Below, piece by piece: positions 27,217 through 36,259 of a stretch of DNA of 37,819 nt (position 1 is its first letter; each line of letters starts with the position of its first letter). This DNA is from a virus. The notes beneath the pieces are model-generated. The model saw only the letters and a list, made by a program, of their open reading frames with translations. It was not told where the DNA came from and did not search any database. The stretch spans positions 1 to 37,819 of IMG/VR virus record IMGVR_UViG_3300027896_000115; one strand, 5' to 3'. The position numbers were made by a program, and so were the translations under genes.

Positions 27217-27613
27217 TATGCTGGATAGTATACAAAAGAAAACGTCTGAAATAGAAAAATCTGTTAAAGACCTATTATCCGGGTATAATGACCTCTTTCG
27301 GGAAGGAGCACGTACTCTTAATGCAGAACGTTCTGCATCAAATGGGAACATGGAAGGACTTGAAGACTTCTATCGACTTATGCAAATAATACGTAGGAAC
27401 CGGGATGTAGTCGGGTCCGTAAGTCTTGGAATTAAAAATATTAAAACAATGGATAAATTTAAATTCGTAGAGGAAGATGTGCCGAAGACCAAGAAATCCA
27501 CGAAAACTCCACCAAAAACAGGAGCTACGGTTAGGACACCACATCCAGAAGGACCTTCTATGGATTTACAAAATATCCAAATACCTGAAACAGGGATGGT
27601 GACCAATGGCTAA
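27200..27613 (+). CDS. hypothetical protein, 137 aa
   Basis: The ATG lies inside the previous gene, preceded by CCCGGAGGA, and the 3' end overlaps the portal start by eight bases. Residues 1-95 are helical, likely coiled coil (MLDSIQKKTSEIEKSVKDLL). The tail is basic and Pro/Thr-rich (TKKSTKTPPKTGATVRTP). Its position just before the portal suggests a portal-associated or head-assembly role. Confidence 0.7.
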   Translation: MPELNNMLDSIQKKTSEIEKSVKDLLSGYNDLFREGARTLNAERSASNGNMEGLEDFYRLMQIIRRNRDVVGSVSLGIKNIKTMDKFKFVEEDVPKTKKSTKTPPKTGATVRTPHPEGPSMDLQNIQIPETGMVTNG

Positions 27614-30600
27614 ACGAATGCGTGTTGTGACAGGGGATGAAAAACCATCCGTTAAAATTGTTGCATCCGATAATCCTAAAGTAAATAATCAGCTAACAGC
27701 AAATGAATTTCAAGCCCGGGTCAATGCTAAATACGCCACTACGACAACCATGGGCGCCCTGGGTATGAGAAGGTCAGCCGGCGATGTGATGGATAGTGGC
27801 GGTGGTTCATTCTATTCACCACAGTTATCTACGGACTTTTTAGAGAAACCACAGAATTTACGTGAAAGACGGGCCTTTTATCGGTTCTTCTATAACACCA
27901 ATGAAATGGTAGGACGTGCCGTTGATATCCACTCCGAATTACCAATGTCTAAGCTCAGACTCGTACCACCTAAAGCTAAAAATCGGCACCAGGCAGCCTA
28001 CGTTCAAAAGTTTTTTGAAGATATGTGCGAACGCATGAAATTGTTCGGGACTCTTATTGAAATAAGCCATGAATTTTATTTGATGGGTAATTGCCTATGC
28101 AAGTACGCGGAAGTAGGAATTCCTGGAGGATTTAAGAGGGCGGACCAAATAAATGTTGGTGACCTTGTTCTTACCCATATGGGTCGATACCGTAGGGTGC
28201 TAAAAACATGCGTTAGGCCATCGGATAAAATTTTAAATATTAAATGTTGGAAAGATTTTAGATGTATCCCTGTTACGGAAGAGCATCCTATTGAGATTTT
28301 AAGAGGGGGTGAATTTTTATTTGAGCAGGCTGAAAATATATCAGTTAAAGATTACATTAGGGTGTCTTATCCCACTGAAATTGAGGACACAAATAACATA
28401 AACTTTGAAATTCCAGAAAAATTCAGAAAAACGGAAACCGGGTATGAGTATACTGTGGAAATACCCCATCTTCGAAGTCCTATAGCTATCGATATTAGAA
28501 AAAAGTTATTGTCGTGGTTAGGCTCATTAACTGAACCCACTATCAGAACTAGAGAAGATATAGCTAATGATTTTAAAGTATCACAAGTAAACTTAAATGG
28601 AATCATACTTAATTTAGATAATGAATTAGAGGAGCCTTTTCATAAAAGAATAGGAGCCGTTGGATATCAAAAGGGGTCTCAGGTTATATGGTACCCAATA
28701 AAAGATATTCCAGAAGTTACAGATTCATACACCATGTATCGAAATCAGTCTTTTAATGCTATCGCTAGTATAAAGATTGATAATGATTTTGCTTATCTTG
28801 CTGGTTTCTGGTTAGGGGACGGTACCCTTGGAAGGGATAACAATAGAAATATATGGGGTCGTGGTTTATGGCAAATCTGTTTTTCAGAGAATGAGATAGA
28901 AAACATATCCCGTATAGAAAACATTTTAATTAAAATATTCGGTAAGGATGCTATAGTAAAGTGGTCCTGTAATACCATTGTTTTTATTAAGGTTATATCC
29001 AACCCAATATTTATTGAATGGTGGGCGAATAATTTTGGTGAAACATCATTTGGTACTAATAATAAACGAATCCCAGAATGGTTTAAAAAACTTCCAATCG
29101 AAAAATTAAAATATTTTTTAGCTGGACTTATTGACTCGGATGGGTGTGTATCTGTATCAGGCCCGAAGAGACATTGCGTAGTTAGCGCTACCATGGCTTC
29201 TAGGTCTATTATGGATTCTGTCAGAGACATAGCTTTGAAGTGCGGAATAGTAATAAGCTATAATGAAATAGATGAGAGAGAAGTAATATTACCCAATGGA
29301 AATAAGGATACATCAAGAAAGATGTATTCGATAATAGCGTCGGATGAAGAATCCTGTCTTATCTTTGCTGAATATTCTAACAAGGTAATACCAGAAGACG
29401 CTCATTTTTCGAATATGGATAAGTACTGGCAGAGGACGGATAACGGATTAGCTTTTAGAGTTAGGGGTATTACGGAAGAAGATTATAATGATTTGGTTTA
29501 TAATTTTGAGGTGGAAGAAGACCACACATATCAAGTAGCCGGATTCAGTACCCATAATTGCTTCATCTTTTGTGAAAATAATGATATCTCCGGTTCTCCA
29601 GAAGAGATGTCCAGGATAAAGGAAGAATCAAGGCAAAAGTCCGAATTTTTAAAACAGAAATATGATATTAAAGATATAAATCCAGCCTATAAAGGATGGG
29701 GAAAACTTATAATTCTTCCACCGGACCAAGTCCGGGTTCGTAAACTTCCTTTAACGGACGCTGTGGCTATCGAGTATATGCCGGACCCTGAAACTAGAAA
29801 ATTTCTTACATCGGATATACCCATTGACCCCTCTGACCCATCTAAAGGAATTAAAAGTGATGTGTCTGATGAACTTAGGGAAAAAGTCAGACAAAGTGGG
29901 ACCATACCCATGGATACGGACCCCTACTCCGGGTCACATGTGTATCACCTTGCAAGAAAAAAATCACAATATGAACCCCTCGGAATATCTATTCTGGAAC
30001 GATGCGTAAACACGCTTGTATATATGGATAAGCTTCGTCAGGCTCAAACTTCTATTGCATCCCGACATATGACCCCTATGAGAATTGTATGGGCTGAGGG
30101 TCTTAGTAATGACCAGGTGGATAATCTTCGTGAACAAGTAGATTTAGCCCTTATAGACCCTGATTTTAGTATCATAGCTAACTATGAAGTACACTGGGAA
30201 GAAATGGGCTCCCAAGGTCGTATCCTTGATTTAGAAGGAGAGTACACTGGATGTACCGACCGTCTCCTGGCCGGTTTAGGGATGACACGGGAGATACTGA
30301 CTGGGGAAGGGTCGTATAGTGGAAGTCGTATCTCCCTGGAAATAATGAATACACAGTATTTATTGTTCCGGGAACGTATTCAGGAGTATGTAGAGAATTA
30401 CTTATTTAAACCAGTAGCCAGGAAAAAAGGTTTTATTGAATACGATGACTACGGAAATGAAGTACTTATCTATCCTAAATTGTCCTTTACACGTCTGTCC
30501 ATAAGAGATAATGAAACTTATTTTGATGCCGCTTTCCAGTTATACCAGAAGGGTTCCGTTTCGATTGACCTGATTCTGGATATCCTTAATATTGATTCGG

Positions 30601-30929
30601 ACTCTACTAGGGAGAAAATTGAAAAAGACCTTTTGACAGTGAATGACTCAATGTTCAATGAAGTTATGCGTAACCTTTATACCAGTGCTGCAACGGCTCT
30701 GGTAGAGAAAACGGATGTCACTCAAAAACTGGCTGACTATCTGAAGTTGAAAATGACTGAAGAGACCCCGCCGCCGGAGGGTACCGCTCGATTCAGTTCT
30801 GAAGCCGGTACATTAGATAAAGACCACGCCATAAAGTTAGCAAAGTTAATGACTTATATGAAAAATAATCCGGCGGCATTGGATAAAATGTTTACTAACG
30901 GAGCTAATAATGCGAAAACCAATAAGTAA
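27606..30929 (+). CDS. portal protein interrupted by an intein
   Basis: The mature portal is formed from residues 1-162 and 652-1107 (618 aa). It would be the dodecameric channel at the prohead vertex to which the terminase docks. Portal-like features are the N-terminal LRERRAFYRFFYNTNEMVGR, LIILPPDQVRVRKLP, the long helix region RQAQTSIASRHMTPMRIVWA, and LLAGLGMTREILTGEGSYSG with an aromatic and acidic surround. Residues 163-651 are an intein with intact splice residues (see separate entry). The ribosome binding site is weak and overlaps the previous gene; the 3' end overlaps the next gene by 20 bases. The portal assignment is supported by gene order (portal, protease, capsid). Confidence 0.88.
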   Translation: MAKRMRVVTGDEKPSVKIVASDNPKVNNQLTANEFQARVNAKYATTTTMGALGMRRSAGDVMDSGGGSFYSPQLSTDFLEKPQNLRERRAFYRFFYNTNEMVGRAVDIHSELPMSKLRLVPPKAKNRHQAAYVQKFFEDMCERMKLFGTLIEISHEFYLMGNCLCKYAEVGIPGGFKRADQINVGDLVLTHMGRYRRVLKTCVRPSDKILNIKCWKDFRCIPVTEEHPIEILRGGEFLFEQAENISVKDYIRVSYPTEIEDTNNINFEIPEKFRKTETGYEYTVEIPHLRSPIAIDIRKKLLSWLGSLTEPTIRTREDIANDFKVSQVNLNGIILNLDNELEEPFHKRIGAVGYQKGSQVIWYPIKDIPEVTDSYTMYRNQSFNAIASIKIDNDFAYLAGFWLGDGTLGRDNNRNIWGRGLWQICFSENEIENISRIENILIKIFGKDAIVKWSCNTIVFIKVISNPIFIEWWANNFGETSFGTNNKRIPEWFKKLPIEKLKYFLAGLIDSDGCVSVSGPKRHCVVSATMASRSIMDSVRDIALKCGIVISYNEIDEREVILPNGNKDTSRKMYSIIASDEESCLIFAEYSNKVIPEDAHFSNMDKYWQRTDNGLAFRVRGITEEDYNDLVYNFEVEEDHTYQVAGFSTHNCFIFCENNDISGSPEEMSRIKEESRQKSEFLKQKYDIKDINPAYKGWGKLIILPPDQVRVRKLPLTDAVAIEYMPDPETRKFLTSDIPIDPSDPSKGIKSDVSDELREKVRQSGTIPMDTDPYSGSHVYHLARKKSQYEPLGISILERCVNTLVYMDKLRQAQTSIASRHMTPMRIVWAEGLSNDQVDNLREQVDLALIDPDFSIIANYEVHWEEMGSQGRILDLEGEYTGCTDRLLAGLGMTREILTGEGSYSGSRISLEIMNTQYLLFRERIQEYVENYLFKPVARKKGFIEYDDYGNEVLIYPKLSFTRLSIRDNETYFDAAFQLYQKGSVSIDLILDILNIDSDSTREKIEKDLLTVNDSMFNEVMRNLYTSAATALVEKTDVTQKLADYLKLKMTEETPPPEGTARFSSEAGTLDKDHAIKLAKLMTYMKNNPAALDKMFTNGANNAKTNK
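28092..29558 (+). mobile_element. intein with LAGLIDADG endonuclease in the portal gene, 489 aa
   Basis: It begins at Cys163, after FYLMGN, and ends with STHN, followed by Cys652 as the +1 residue. Block B has TEEH (Thr224 to His227), and the end has the usual His-Asn. The endonuclease has two dodecapeptides: LAGFWLGDG (398-406) and LAGLIDSDG (505-513), with Asp405 and Asp512. All splice and nuclease residues are intact, so it should be active. The precise ends rest on the Cys/His-Asn-Cys pattern and on continuity of the flanking portal sequence (LMGN joined to CFIF). Confidence 0.93.
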
Positions 30930-31197
30930 TCTTATTAGGGACCTGGTCCTGGCTACTAAACCGGACGGAGAAATAAAGAAAATCCATCATCCGAGCCCGG
31001 ATGTAAAACCACCCCGTCGTCAGTCGCCAATAAAAAACGTGACATCCAAACCGGAATATGCTAGAGAATATATGGAAGAGTACCGGGAAAATGGTAAGGA
31101 TTATCAAAAGGTACCGGATGAAGTAAGGAAATTCCGGAGAGAGCAGAAGAAGCGCCTTAAAGAAAAGCTGAAATTATCTTTTAATAATTGGGAATAA
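30910..31197 (+). CDS. hypothetical basic protein, 95 aa
   Basis: The gene starts inside the portal 3' end. The product is highly charged and basic (PSPDVKPPRRQSPIKN; FRREQKKRLKEKLKL), unfolded in its first half and helical at the end. No family was recognised. Its coupling to the portal gene suggests a virion assembly role. Confidence 0.65.
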   Translation: MRKPISNLIRDLVLATKPDGEIKKIHHPSPDVKPPRRQSPIKNVTSKPEYAREYMEEYRENGKDYQKVPDEVRKFRREQKKRLKEKLKLSFNNWE

Positions 31198-31226
31198 ACG
31201 ATTTAAAATATCGTGAGGTTCATAAT

Positions 31227-31514
31227 ATGCCGAAAAAGCATGAGTTAGGACGAGATGTGCATAAATCCCTTGAGATTATGGATAAATTATCTGATAGTCT
31301 TAAAGAATTTTCAAATATGCCGTTGAAACGGGGTCTGCAGTCCAATAAAATAGCAGATGAGAAATTGGTTAAAATAATCAATGACGCTTCAGAAAAGGCC
31401 ATATCTCTGCGAAATTCGATTGAGGATATAAAAGAGCAGGTGCATGCAGCGAAACCACCTAATAATAGTCGTTTCGCATCCAGAGTTGTGGCTAAATTTT
31501 TGGAAAGTCTTTAA
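31227..31514 (+). CDS. hypothetical helical protein, 95 aa
   Basis: GTGAGG before the ATG at 31227 decides the start over a TTG at 31188 that has no site. The protein is helical (LEIMDKLSDSLKEFSNMP; ASEKAISLRNSIEDIKEQV) and ends SRFASRVVAKFLESL. No motif was recognised. Confidence 0.65.
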   Translation: MPKKHELGRDVHKSLEIMDKLSDSLKEFSNMPLKRGLQSNKIADEKLVKIINDASEKAISLRNSIEDIKEQVHAAKPPNNSRFASRVVAKFLESL

Positions 31515-31517
31515 TAA

Positions 31518-31528
31518 ACTTCTAATAA
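31518..31528 (+). promoter_or_regulatory. CTTYTAATA box in a short intergenic gap
   Basis: ACTTCTAATAA begins four bases after the stop of the previous gene and 26 bases before the next ATG. It matches the core of the other four boxes. The closeness to the start would leave a very short leader if transcription begins about 12 bases downstream. Confidence 0.35.
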
Positions 31529-31543
31529 CGGATATTGTTACTT

Positions 31544-32077
31544 ATGAATATAATGGTCATAGTCCCAAAAGTAGTAAAGAGCTATCTGGCTCAATTTCCA
31601 GAAGTTACGCATAATGCCTACCCCTATTTCAATTTCGATAATCGTGTCGTAGAGGAAAGGGTAGACCGGGGAGACTATAAAGCTCCCTATAAAGTGGCGG
31701 ATGACTTCGTGGATGCTGATTACGATTCCCTGGTGAAATACGCACAAACCATTGTAAATCCTATACTTGCAAAATATAGTTCCAAAGTAGCCCATGAAGA
31801 CGCAATGAATATGGCTATTAAATCTTTTTCAAATGGGCTATTTGATGGAAAAGTTAATGCCAATCGGTTTGAAGTCCTAGTGAATTCCATGGAAAAGGTG
31901 AAAACGGCCGGCAAGAAGAAATCAGAACCTAAGGAACCCGTTATAAAACCCCACATACTTAAGCAACTCGGTTTAAAACCAGGGGATGTTCCAAGGAAAC
32001 AACAGATTTTACAAAAAGTTCAAAAAGGTGTCCCCCATCTCGTGAAAACGGATAAGGGTACCATAGTTAAGAAATAA
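31544..32077 (+). CDS. hypothetical protein, 177 aa
   Basis: There is no clear ribosome binding site. I take the ATG at 31544; a TTG at 31535 and an ATG at 31553 are alternatives. The product has a helical core (DYDSLVKYAQTIVNPILAKY; HEDAMNMAIKSFSNGL) and a basic C-terminal tail (KAGKKK-like, then KPHILKQLGLKPGDVPRKQQ). It lies between the portal and protease genes and is probably a minor head protein. The family was not recognised. Confidence 0.65.
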   Translation: MNIMVIVPKVVKSYLAQFPEVTHNAYPYFNFDNRVVEERVDRGDYKAPYKVADDFVDADYDSLVKYAQTIVNPILAKYSSKVAHEDAMNMAIKSFSNGLFDGKVNANRFEVLVNSMEKVKTAGKKKSEPKEPVIKPHILKQLGLKPGDVPRKQQILQKVQKGVPHLVKTDKGTIVKK

Positions 32078-32100
32078 ATACCCCTAAAAGGAGGCCCTAA

Positions 32101-32475
32101 ATGGCACTTAAGAATGCTGCCCAGTACACAGAGCAACTTGATAAAATTGCTGAAGATGTACAGCAATTCAGCCCGGAAATTGCTCTCATGATCGATAAAG
32201 TCGCTGACGTTATCGAAGGCAAAAAGGACGCATCTACGTTGAAATTCGACGCGGATGAAGCCCGTTATATGGCTAATCGTTTCAACATGAATGTTCGCAA
32301 ACGTGAAGCTGATGAGCCCTTCATGGACCAATATAATAAGAGCAACTTTGAACAGGTCATCACTGTTAAAAAGAATCCGACTCCTATTAAAACAGCCGCG
32401 GCCCCTTATCAAAAAATGACAGCGGATGATGCTGCAGAAGAAGCGAAAGAAAAAAAAGAAACAGACAAAGAATAA
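32101..32475 (+). CDS. head-region protein with LDKIAEDVQ helix motif, 124 aa
   Basis: AAAAGGAGG precedes the ATG. Residues 13-39 (LDKIAEDVQ...PEIALMIDKVADVIE) closely match the last 29 residues of the 33040 gene product (LDKMAEDIQ...PVIAMAIDKISTTLEK), so the two share a helical module. The rest is charged with a Lys/Glu tail (EEAKEKKETDKE). The module may be a protein-protein interface or a pre-segment removed by the prohead protease; that is inference. It contains the only GATC of the head region (32190). Confidence 0.7.
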   Translation: MALKNAAQYTEQLDKIAEDVQQFSPEIALMIDKVADVIEGKKDASTLKFDADEARYMANRFNMNVRKREADEPFMDQYNKSNFEQVITVKKNPTPIKTAAAPYQKMTADDAAEEAKEKKETDKE

Positions 32476-32487
32476 ACAAACCGTGTC

Positions 32488-32513
32488 GGGGGCTTTTTTA
32501 ACCGAAAGCCCCC
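32488..32513 (+). other. strong intergenic hairpin without U-tract
   Basis: GGGGGCTTT pairs with AAAGCCCCC around an 8-base loop, between two head genes. A T-run lies inside the hairpin rather than after it. It is therefore more likely an mRNA-stabilising or partial attenuating element than a full terminator. Confidence 0.5.
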
Positions 32514-32534
32514 ACTCTATCTGGAGGCCTATCA

Positions 32535-33035
32535 ATGCACGCTTTGTATCCAATGATGGCCGACGCGGTAAATTTTAACGTCGGGGACTGTGTACGTAAA
32601 TTCATCAGTGAAAGAGCCGTAACACCGTATGCCGGCGTGGTAACACATGTCGTACCTGCTACACAGAAAGTATGGGTACAATGGCCAACCGAAAATTCCC
32701 AAGAAAGTCCTGAACTCCTTATTAAAGTAAACCCATTTATTTTCGGAATGCCCACTGTAAAACAGGATTCAGGTTATAGCTCATGGGAAAAAACTCTGTC
32801 TGAAAAAATGCAGGGTCATCTTCCTAAACGTATTGCATCCGAATCCATGGCAATCCGTATCGCTAGTACATTCGCTACAAAAATAATCGGACATTTGATT
32901 GATGATATCAGCGGATGCAAAAAAGAGAATATGACGGACATTCAAGCTTATAATCGTGTGTACGAAAAATATTCAACTGTATGTTCCGACCATATCCTAA
33001 AGACTTCAATTACAAAGATTTATAAGGGAGAATAA
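32535..33035 (+). CDS. head-region protein with SH3-like N-terminal domain, 166 aa
   Basis: CTGGAGG precedes the ATG. Residues 14-70 (FNVGDCVRKF..., YAGVVTHVVPATQKVWVQWP, then LLIKVNPF) show the alternating strands of a small SH3/KOW-like barrel. The C-terminal half is helical with MAIRIASTFATKIIGHLID. No enzyme motif was seen. Gene order suggests a minor capsid or assembly protein. Confidence 0.7.
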   Translation: MHALYPMMADAVNFNVGDCVRKFISERAVTPYAGVVTHVVPATQKVWVQWPTENSQESPELLIKVNPFIFGMPTVKQDSGYSSWEKTLSEKMQGHLPKRIASESMAIRIASTFATKIIGHLIDDISGCKKENMTDIQAYNRVYEKYSTVCSDHILKTSITKIYKGE

Positions 33036-33039
33036 TCCT

Positions 33040-33375
33040 ATGTATGTTCATAAATATTCAGATGGTGAGGATATTTTTTTTAGGATATCAAAAGGCTCCG
33101 GTAAACCGTCGAAAACTGTCACACTTTCAATAAATGACTGGAAAGGTAAAGTTTCTGAAAATGCAGGGAATGTCGGCCGTGCTATTTCTTTCCTGAAAGA
33201 TGCCCCGTGGAGTGTGAAAGAGGAAGAAGTAAAAGAAGAGAAGAAGGAACCCAAAGAGGCCCATATAGCTCATATCGTGTCATATCTGGATAAAATGGCC
33301 GAAGATATCCAGGCCCAGGACCCGGTCATAGCTATGGCCATTGATAAAATCAGTACAACACTTGAAAAAATATAG
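33040..33375 (+). CDS. head-region protein with C-terminal LDKMAEDIQ helix, 111 aa
   Basis: AAGGGAG precedes the ATG. Residues 1-60 are a beta-rich domain (IFFRISKGSGKPSKTVTLSI). A Glu/Lys linker follows (KEEEVKEEKKEPKEAH). Residues 83-111 repeat the helical module of the 32101 gene product. It ends 11 bases before the protease gene, as would fit a protein processed or used during prohead assembly. Confidence 0.7.
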   Translation: MYVHKYSDGEDIFFRISKGSGKPSKTVTLSINDWKGKVSENAGNVGRAISFLKDAPWSVKEEEVKEEKKEPKEAHIAHIVSYLDKMAEDIQAQDPVIAMAIDKISTTLEKI

Positions 33376-33386
33376 GTAAAAAATTA

Positions 33387-36230
33387 ATGGCAATGTTCCG
33401 AAACGGTTCGGCCTCCGTGGTCGAATCTAATGTAAAAGAAAACAACTGGTTAGAAAAAAAGTGCCTCTGTGGCAATTTTTGTTTTAAGGATACGTCTAAA
33501 CAAGCATGCAAAACAGCATCCTGCCCGGTTAAAGTAGCACGAAACGTCTTTGCAAAATACTCTCCTACTAAATACCTCCTTAGCCATTGCACAATAATCG
33601 CTGCCGTCGACGTAGATGAAGCAAAGGATAAAACGGCTAAGTATAAAGACTATTTAATAAAACCAGAATATTCTCAATTTGTAAATAATAATGGGGACGC
33701 ATGGACCAAGAAAATGCTGGCCTCATGCTATAGGTCATTTATCGGGGCAAATAATTATTGCTTTCCGGCTGGAACTAGGATTTTAATGTCAGATGGTACC
33801 TATAAAAATATTGAATTGATTCATGAAGGTGATAAAGTAATAAATCGTAATGGTGAAATTGCTAAAGTCTTACAGACCGTGTCTCATACAGCAGACGGTC
33901 TATTAGAAATAGAATCTACAAATATTCTTTCTCGAAGTTTATTCGTAACTAAGGAGCATCCTTTCTGGGTTTATAAAGCAAGAAAAACATGTCCAAAAAC
34001 TGGTAGACCTAATTTTTTCAATGCTGATGTGAATTTCTCTAACCTTAATAATTGGATAGGTTTCTCCACGGGTGTACACAAGAAAAAAGGGGAGTCTTTT
34101 CCTTGCGGAATTACACCCGATTGGGTAGAAGCATCTAAATTGGACCCTAAAAGGGATTTTTTTACACACCCCGTTTCTTTAATAGAAATTCCTAATACTG
34201 AAATAAATGAAAACAGGGCAGAATTAATTGGATGGTTCATTGCAGAAGGTTCCTATATGAGTACCAATAAATTCTGTGAAGAAGATGAATCCGGGATAGT
34301 TTTTAATCTTGGTAACGATGAAGTTCCTGTGGCTGACCGATTATCGGACCTTCTTATTAAAGAATTTGGTAATTTATTAAGAGTGGATTGTAAACCTAGG
34401 TTATATGAAGCTGAATCTGGGTCGTATTGCTTATACTTGAGTAATATAGAAGTTGCTAAGTTTTTTATGAGGTGGTGTGGAAAATATGCATGGGGAAAAA
34501 GAATGCCAGAGGAAGCTATGTGGCTTCCTAAAAATCTTCAAGCAATTATAATAAAATCATGCTTGAAAGGGGACGGATGTGGAACTATTGACTCCCGTGG
34601 GTATGGTATTGAAATAAAATCACAATATATTATTCAGCAATTAAACTGGATGTCATGGAGATTAGGTCTACTTCCAACATATAGAGAAACAGGTGTATTG
34701 CCTAGATATACTGATTGTGAAATTGTAAATGGATATGAGGTATATACCGACCCTATTACTAATAAAAAATCCAGACCAGGATATATTTTAAGATTTACGG
34801 TGGATGACTCTAAAAAATTAAATACTATAGTTAATGAATTAGATGCTGAAATTTCAAAAAGGGTTTCGAAAAGGGCTTCACATATATTTTATGATAATAA
34901 TAATAGCTGGATAGTTTCAAAAATTGATAAAATTAGTACAACGGATGTATCTTGCGAAGTTCATAATATTCAGGTTGAAGGAGATAATTCTTACATAGCT
35001 GAAGGAGTTGTAGTACATAACTGCGAGCATGTACAAATCCCAGAATTATCGAAAGGAAAAGTCGTTGATGCTGTTCTTCGAGAAGTTCCTATTGGTAAAG
35101 ATAAACAAGGAAATGACCTCACTACATATTATGTTGATATCCTTGTAGCTACAGATAGAAAGCATGAAGAACTCGTAAATAAAATATCGTCCGGCCAGCT
35201 GAAAACTTTGAGCATGGGCTGCACAATCCAGTTTTCCCAATGTTCTAAGTGTGGTAATATAGCCAAGGATGAAACTGAAGCTTGTCAGCATGTCCGGTAT
35301 GAAAAAAATAGCACGTTCTATGATAACGACGGAACTCCGAGAAAAGTTGCAGAACTCTGCGGGCATGCCTCATTAGAAGACTCGGTAAAATTTGTAGATG
35401 CATCATGGGTCGCTAACCCTGCTTTTACAGGCGCGGTTATTCGAAATGTTATCGAACCACCAAAAGATATCCAGGCAAAAATAGAATCGGCAAATAAAAA
35501 AGAAACTTATCTGTTTAAAGAAGGGGAGTTCCTTAAAGCAGCCTCAGCACTAATAGCTGCTGACCCTGAGCCACCGGAGGATGAACCGGCTACAACAACA
35601 GATGAACTTAAACCACCAGAAGATAAAACACCTGATGCACCGGTTGATGCTCCTGCTGATGAACCAGTAACTGAGGAAGAAGCCCCGGCCGAAGGTGACG
35701 TAAATACTTGGAAACAACAGATTAAGCAAAAAATAATGAATGAACTCGGGGAAGAAATAGCACAAGAATTCTCCGGGGAATCCGATGACCTTCGTCCATC
35801 AGAACTCGAAACCCTGGACGAAAGTCTTATTCAGCCCACAGCTGGAAAAATTCTCAAAAAAATGGGAAAAGTAAAACGAAATTGGGACCTGTTCCTCAAA
35901 AAAACAGCAGGAAATCTTAACTCCAATGATTTTAACAGGTTACGTCATGGTACCTATATCATGCTCACAAGCAGTGACCTGACGGAACTGGCAAAATATG
36001 GATATAACCGTAGGGAATTCCTTGCAGTCATGTCCTATTTAGACGAGTGCACTACAAAACCTATGGCATTACCTTTAAAACGAGTCATCGCCAGTATGAA
36101 CGGGACAGAAGGTAAGAATCCATTGGAGCTCTTAACCAGTCTTGTAAATAAAATAGGTCGGAAATTAACAAAAAAAGAGGCTATGAAGTCAATTTCATGG
36201 CTAAAATTAATGGATTCATATAAGGAATAA
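33387..36230 (+). CDS. prohead maturation protease with scaffold-like C-terminus, interrupted by an intein
   Basis: After splicing (residues 1-124 joined to 546-947) the protein has 526 residues. A Cys-rich N-terminal part (CLCGNFCF; CKTASC) precedes the protease fold. EHVQIPELSKG carries the likely catalytic His548, and LKTLSMGC the likely Ser609, as in herpesvirus/prohead-type serine proteases. A CSKCG...CQH zinc-like loop follows, then KFVDASWVANPAFTGA. A Pro/Glu linker (about 715-775) leads to a helical C-terminal domain that may act as internal scaffold. Its role is to cleave scaffold and capsid precursor inside the prohead. The third catalytic residue could not be assigned. The start follows a weak AGGT site. 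Confidence 0.83.
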   Translation: MAMFRNGSASVVESNVKENNWLEKKCLCGNFCFKDTSKQACKTASCPVKVARNVFAKYSPTKYLLSHCTIIAAVDVDEAKDKTAKYKDYLIKPEYSQFVNNNGDAWTKKMLASCYRSFIGANNYCFPAGTRILMSDGTYKNIELIHEGDKVINRNGEIAKVLQTVSHTADGLLEIESTNILSRSLFVTKEHPFWVYKARKTCPKTGRPNFFNADVNFSNLNNWIGFSTGVHKKKGESFPCGITPDWVEASKLDPKRDFFTHPVSLIEIPNTEINENRAELIGWFIAEGSYMSTNKFCEEDESGIVFNLGNDEVPVADRLSDLLIKEFGNLLRVDCKPRLYEAESGSYCLYLSNIEVAKFFMRWCGKYAWGKRMPEEAMWLPKNLQAIIIKSCLKGDGCGTIDSRGYGIEIKSQYIIQQLNWMSWRLGLLPTYRETGVLPRYTDCEIVNGYEVYTDPITNKKSRPGYILRFTVDDSKKLNTIVNELDAEISKRVSKRASHIFYDNNNSWIVSKIDKISTTDVSCEVHNIQVEGDNSYIAEGVVVHNCEHVQIPELSKGKVVDAVLREVPIGKDKQGNDLTTYYVDILVATDRKHEELVNKISSGQLKTLSMGCTIQFSQCSKCGNIAKDETEACQHVRYEKNSTFYDNDGTPRKVAELCGHASLEDSVKFVDASWVANPAFTGAVIRNVIEPPKDIQAKIESANKKETYLFKEGEFLKAASALIAADPEPPEDEPATTTDELKPPEDKTPDAPVDAPADEPVTEEEAPAEGDVNTWKQQIKQKIMNELGEEIAQEFSGESDDLRPSELETLDESLIQPTAGKILKKMGKVKRNWDLFLKKTAGNLNSNDFNRLRHGTYIMLTSSDLTELAKYGYNRREFLAVMSYLDECTTKPMALPLKRVIASMNGTEGKNPLELLTSLVNKIGRKLTKKEAMKSISWLKLMDSYKE
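33759..35021 (+). mobile_element. intein with LAGLIDADG-type endonuclease in the protease gene, 421 aa
   Basis: It begins CFPAGTRILMSDG at residue 125 and ends VVVHN at 545, followed by Cys546. Block B has TKEH (188-191). The endonuclease dodecapeptides are LIGWFIAEG (280-288, with Glu287 in the acidic position) and CLKGDGCG (near 392-399, Asp396). Splice residues are complete. The insertion point is two residues before the protease catalytic His548, so the enzyme is inactive until splicing. It differs clearly in sequence from the portal intein. Confidence 0.93.
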
Positions 36231-36259
36231 TTCTAAGTTCAACAGTTTCAATTTGATAA

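Noticed and set aside
31188-31226. TTG start extending the 31227 gene
   Set aside because: It has no ribosome binding site and would overlap the previous gene, while GTGAGG precedes the ATG at 31227.
32488-32513. Rho-independent terminator
   Set aside because: The stem is strong but no U-tract follows on either strand, and the next genes continue the same operon.
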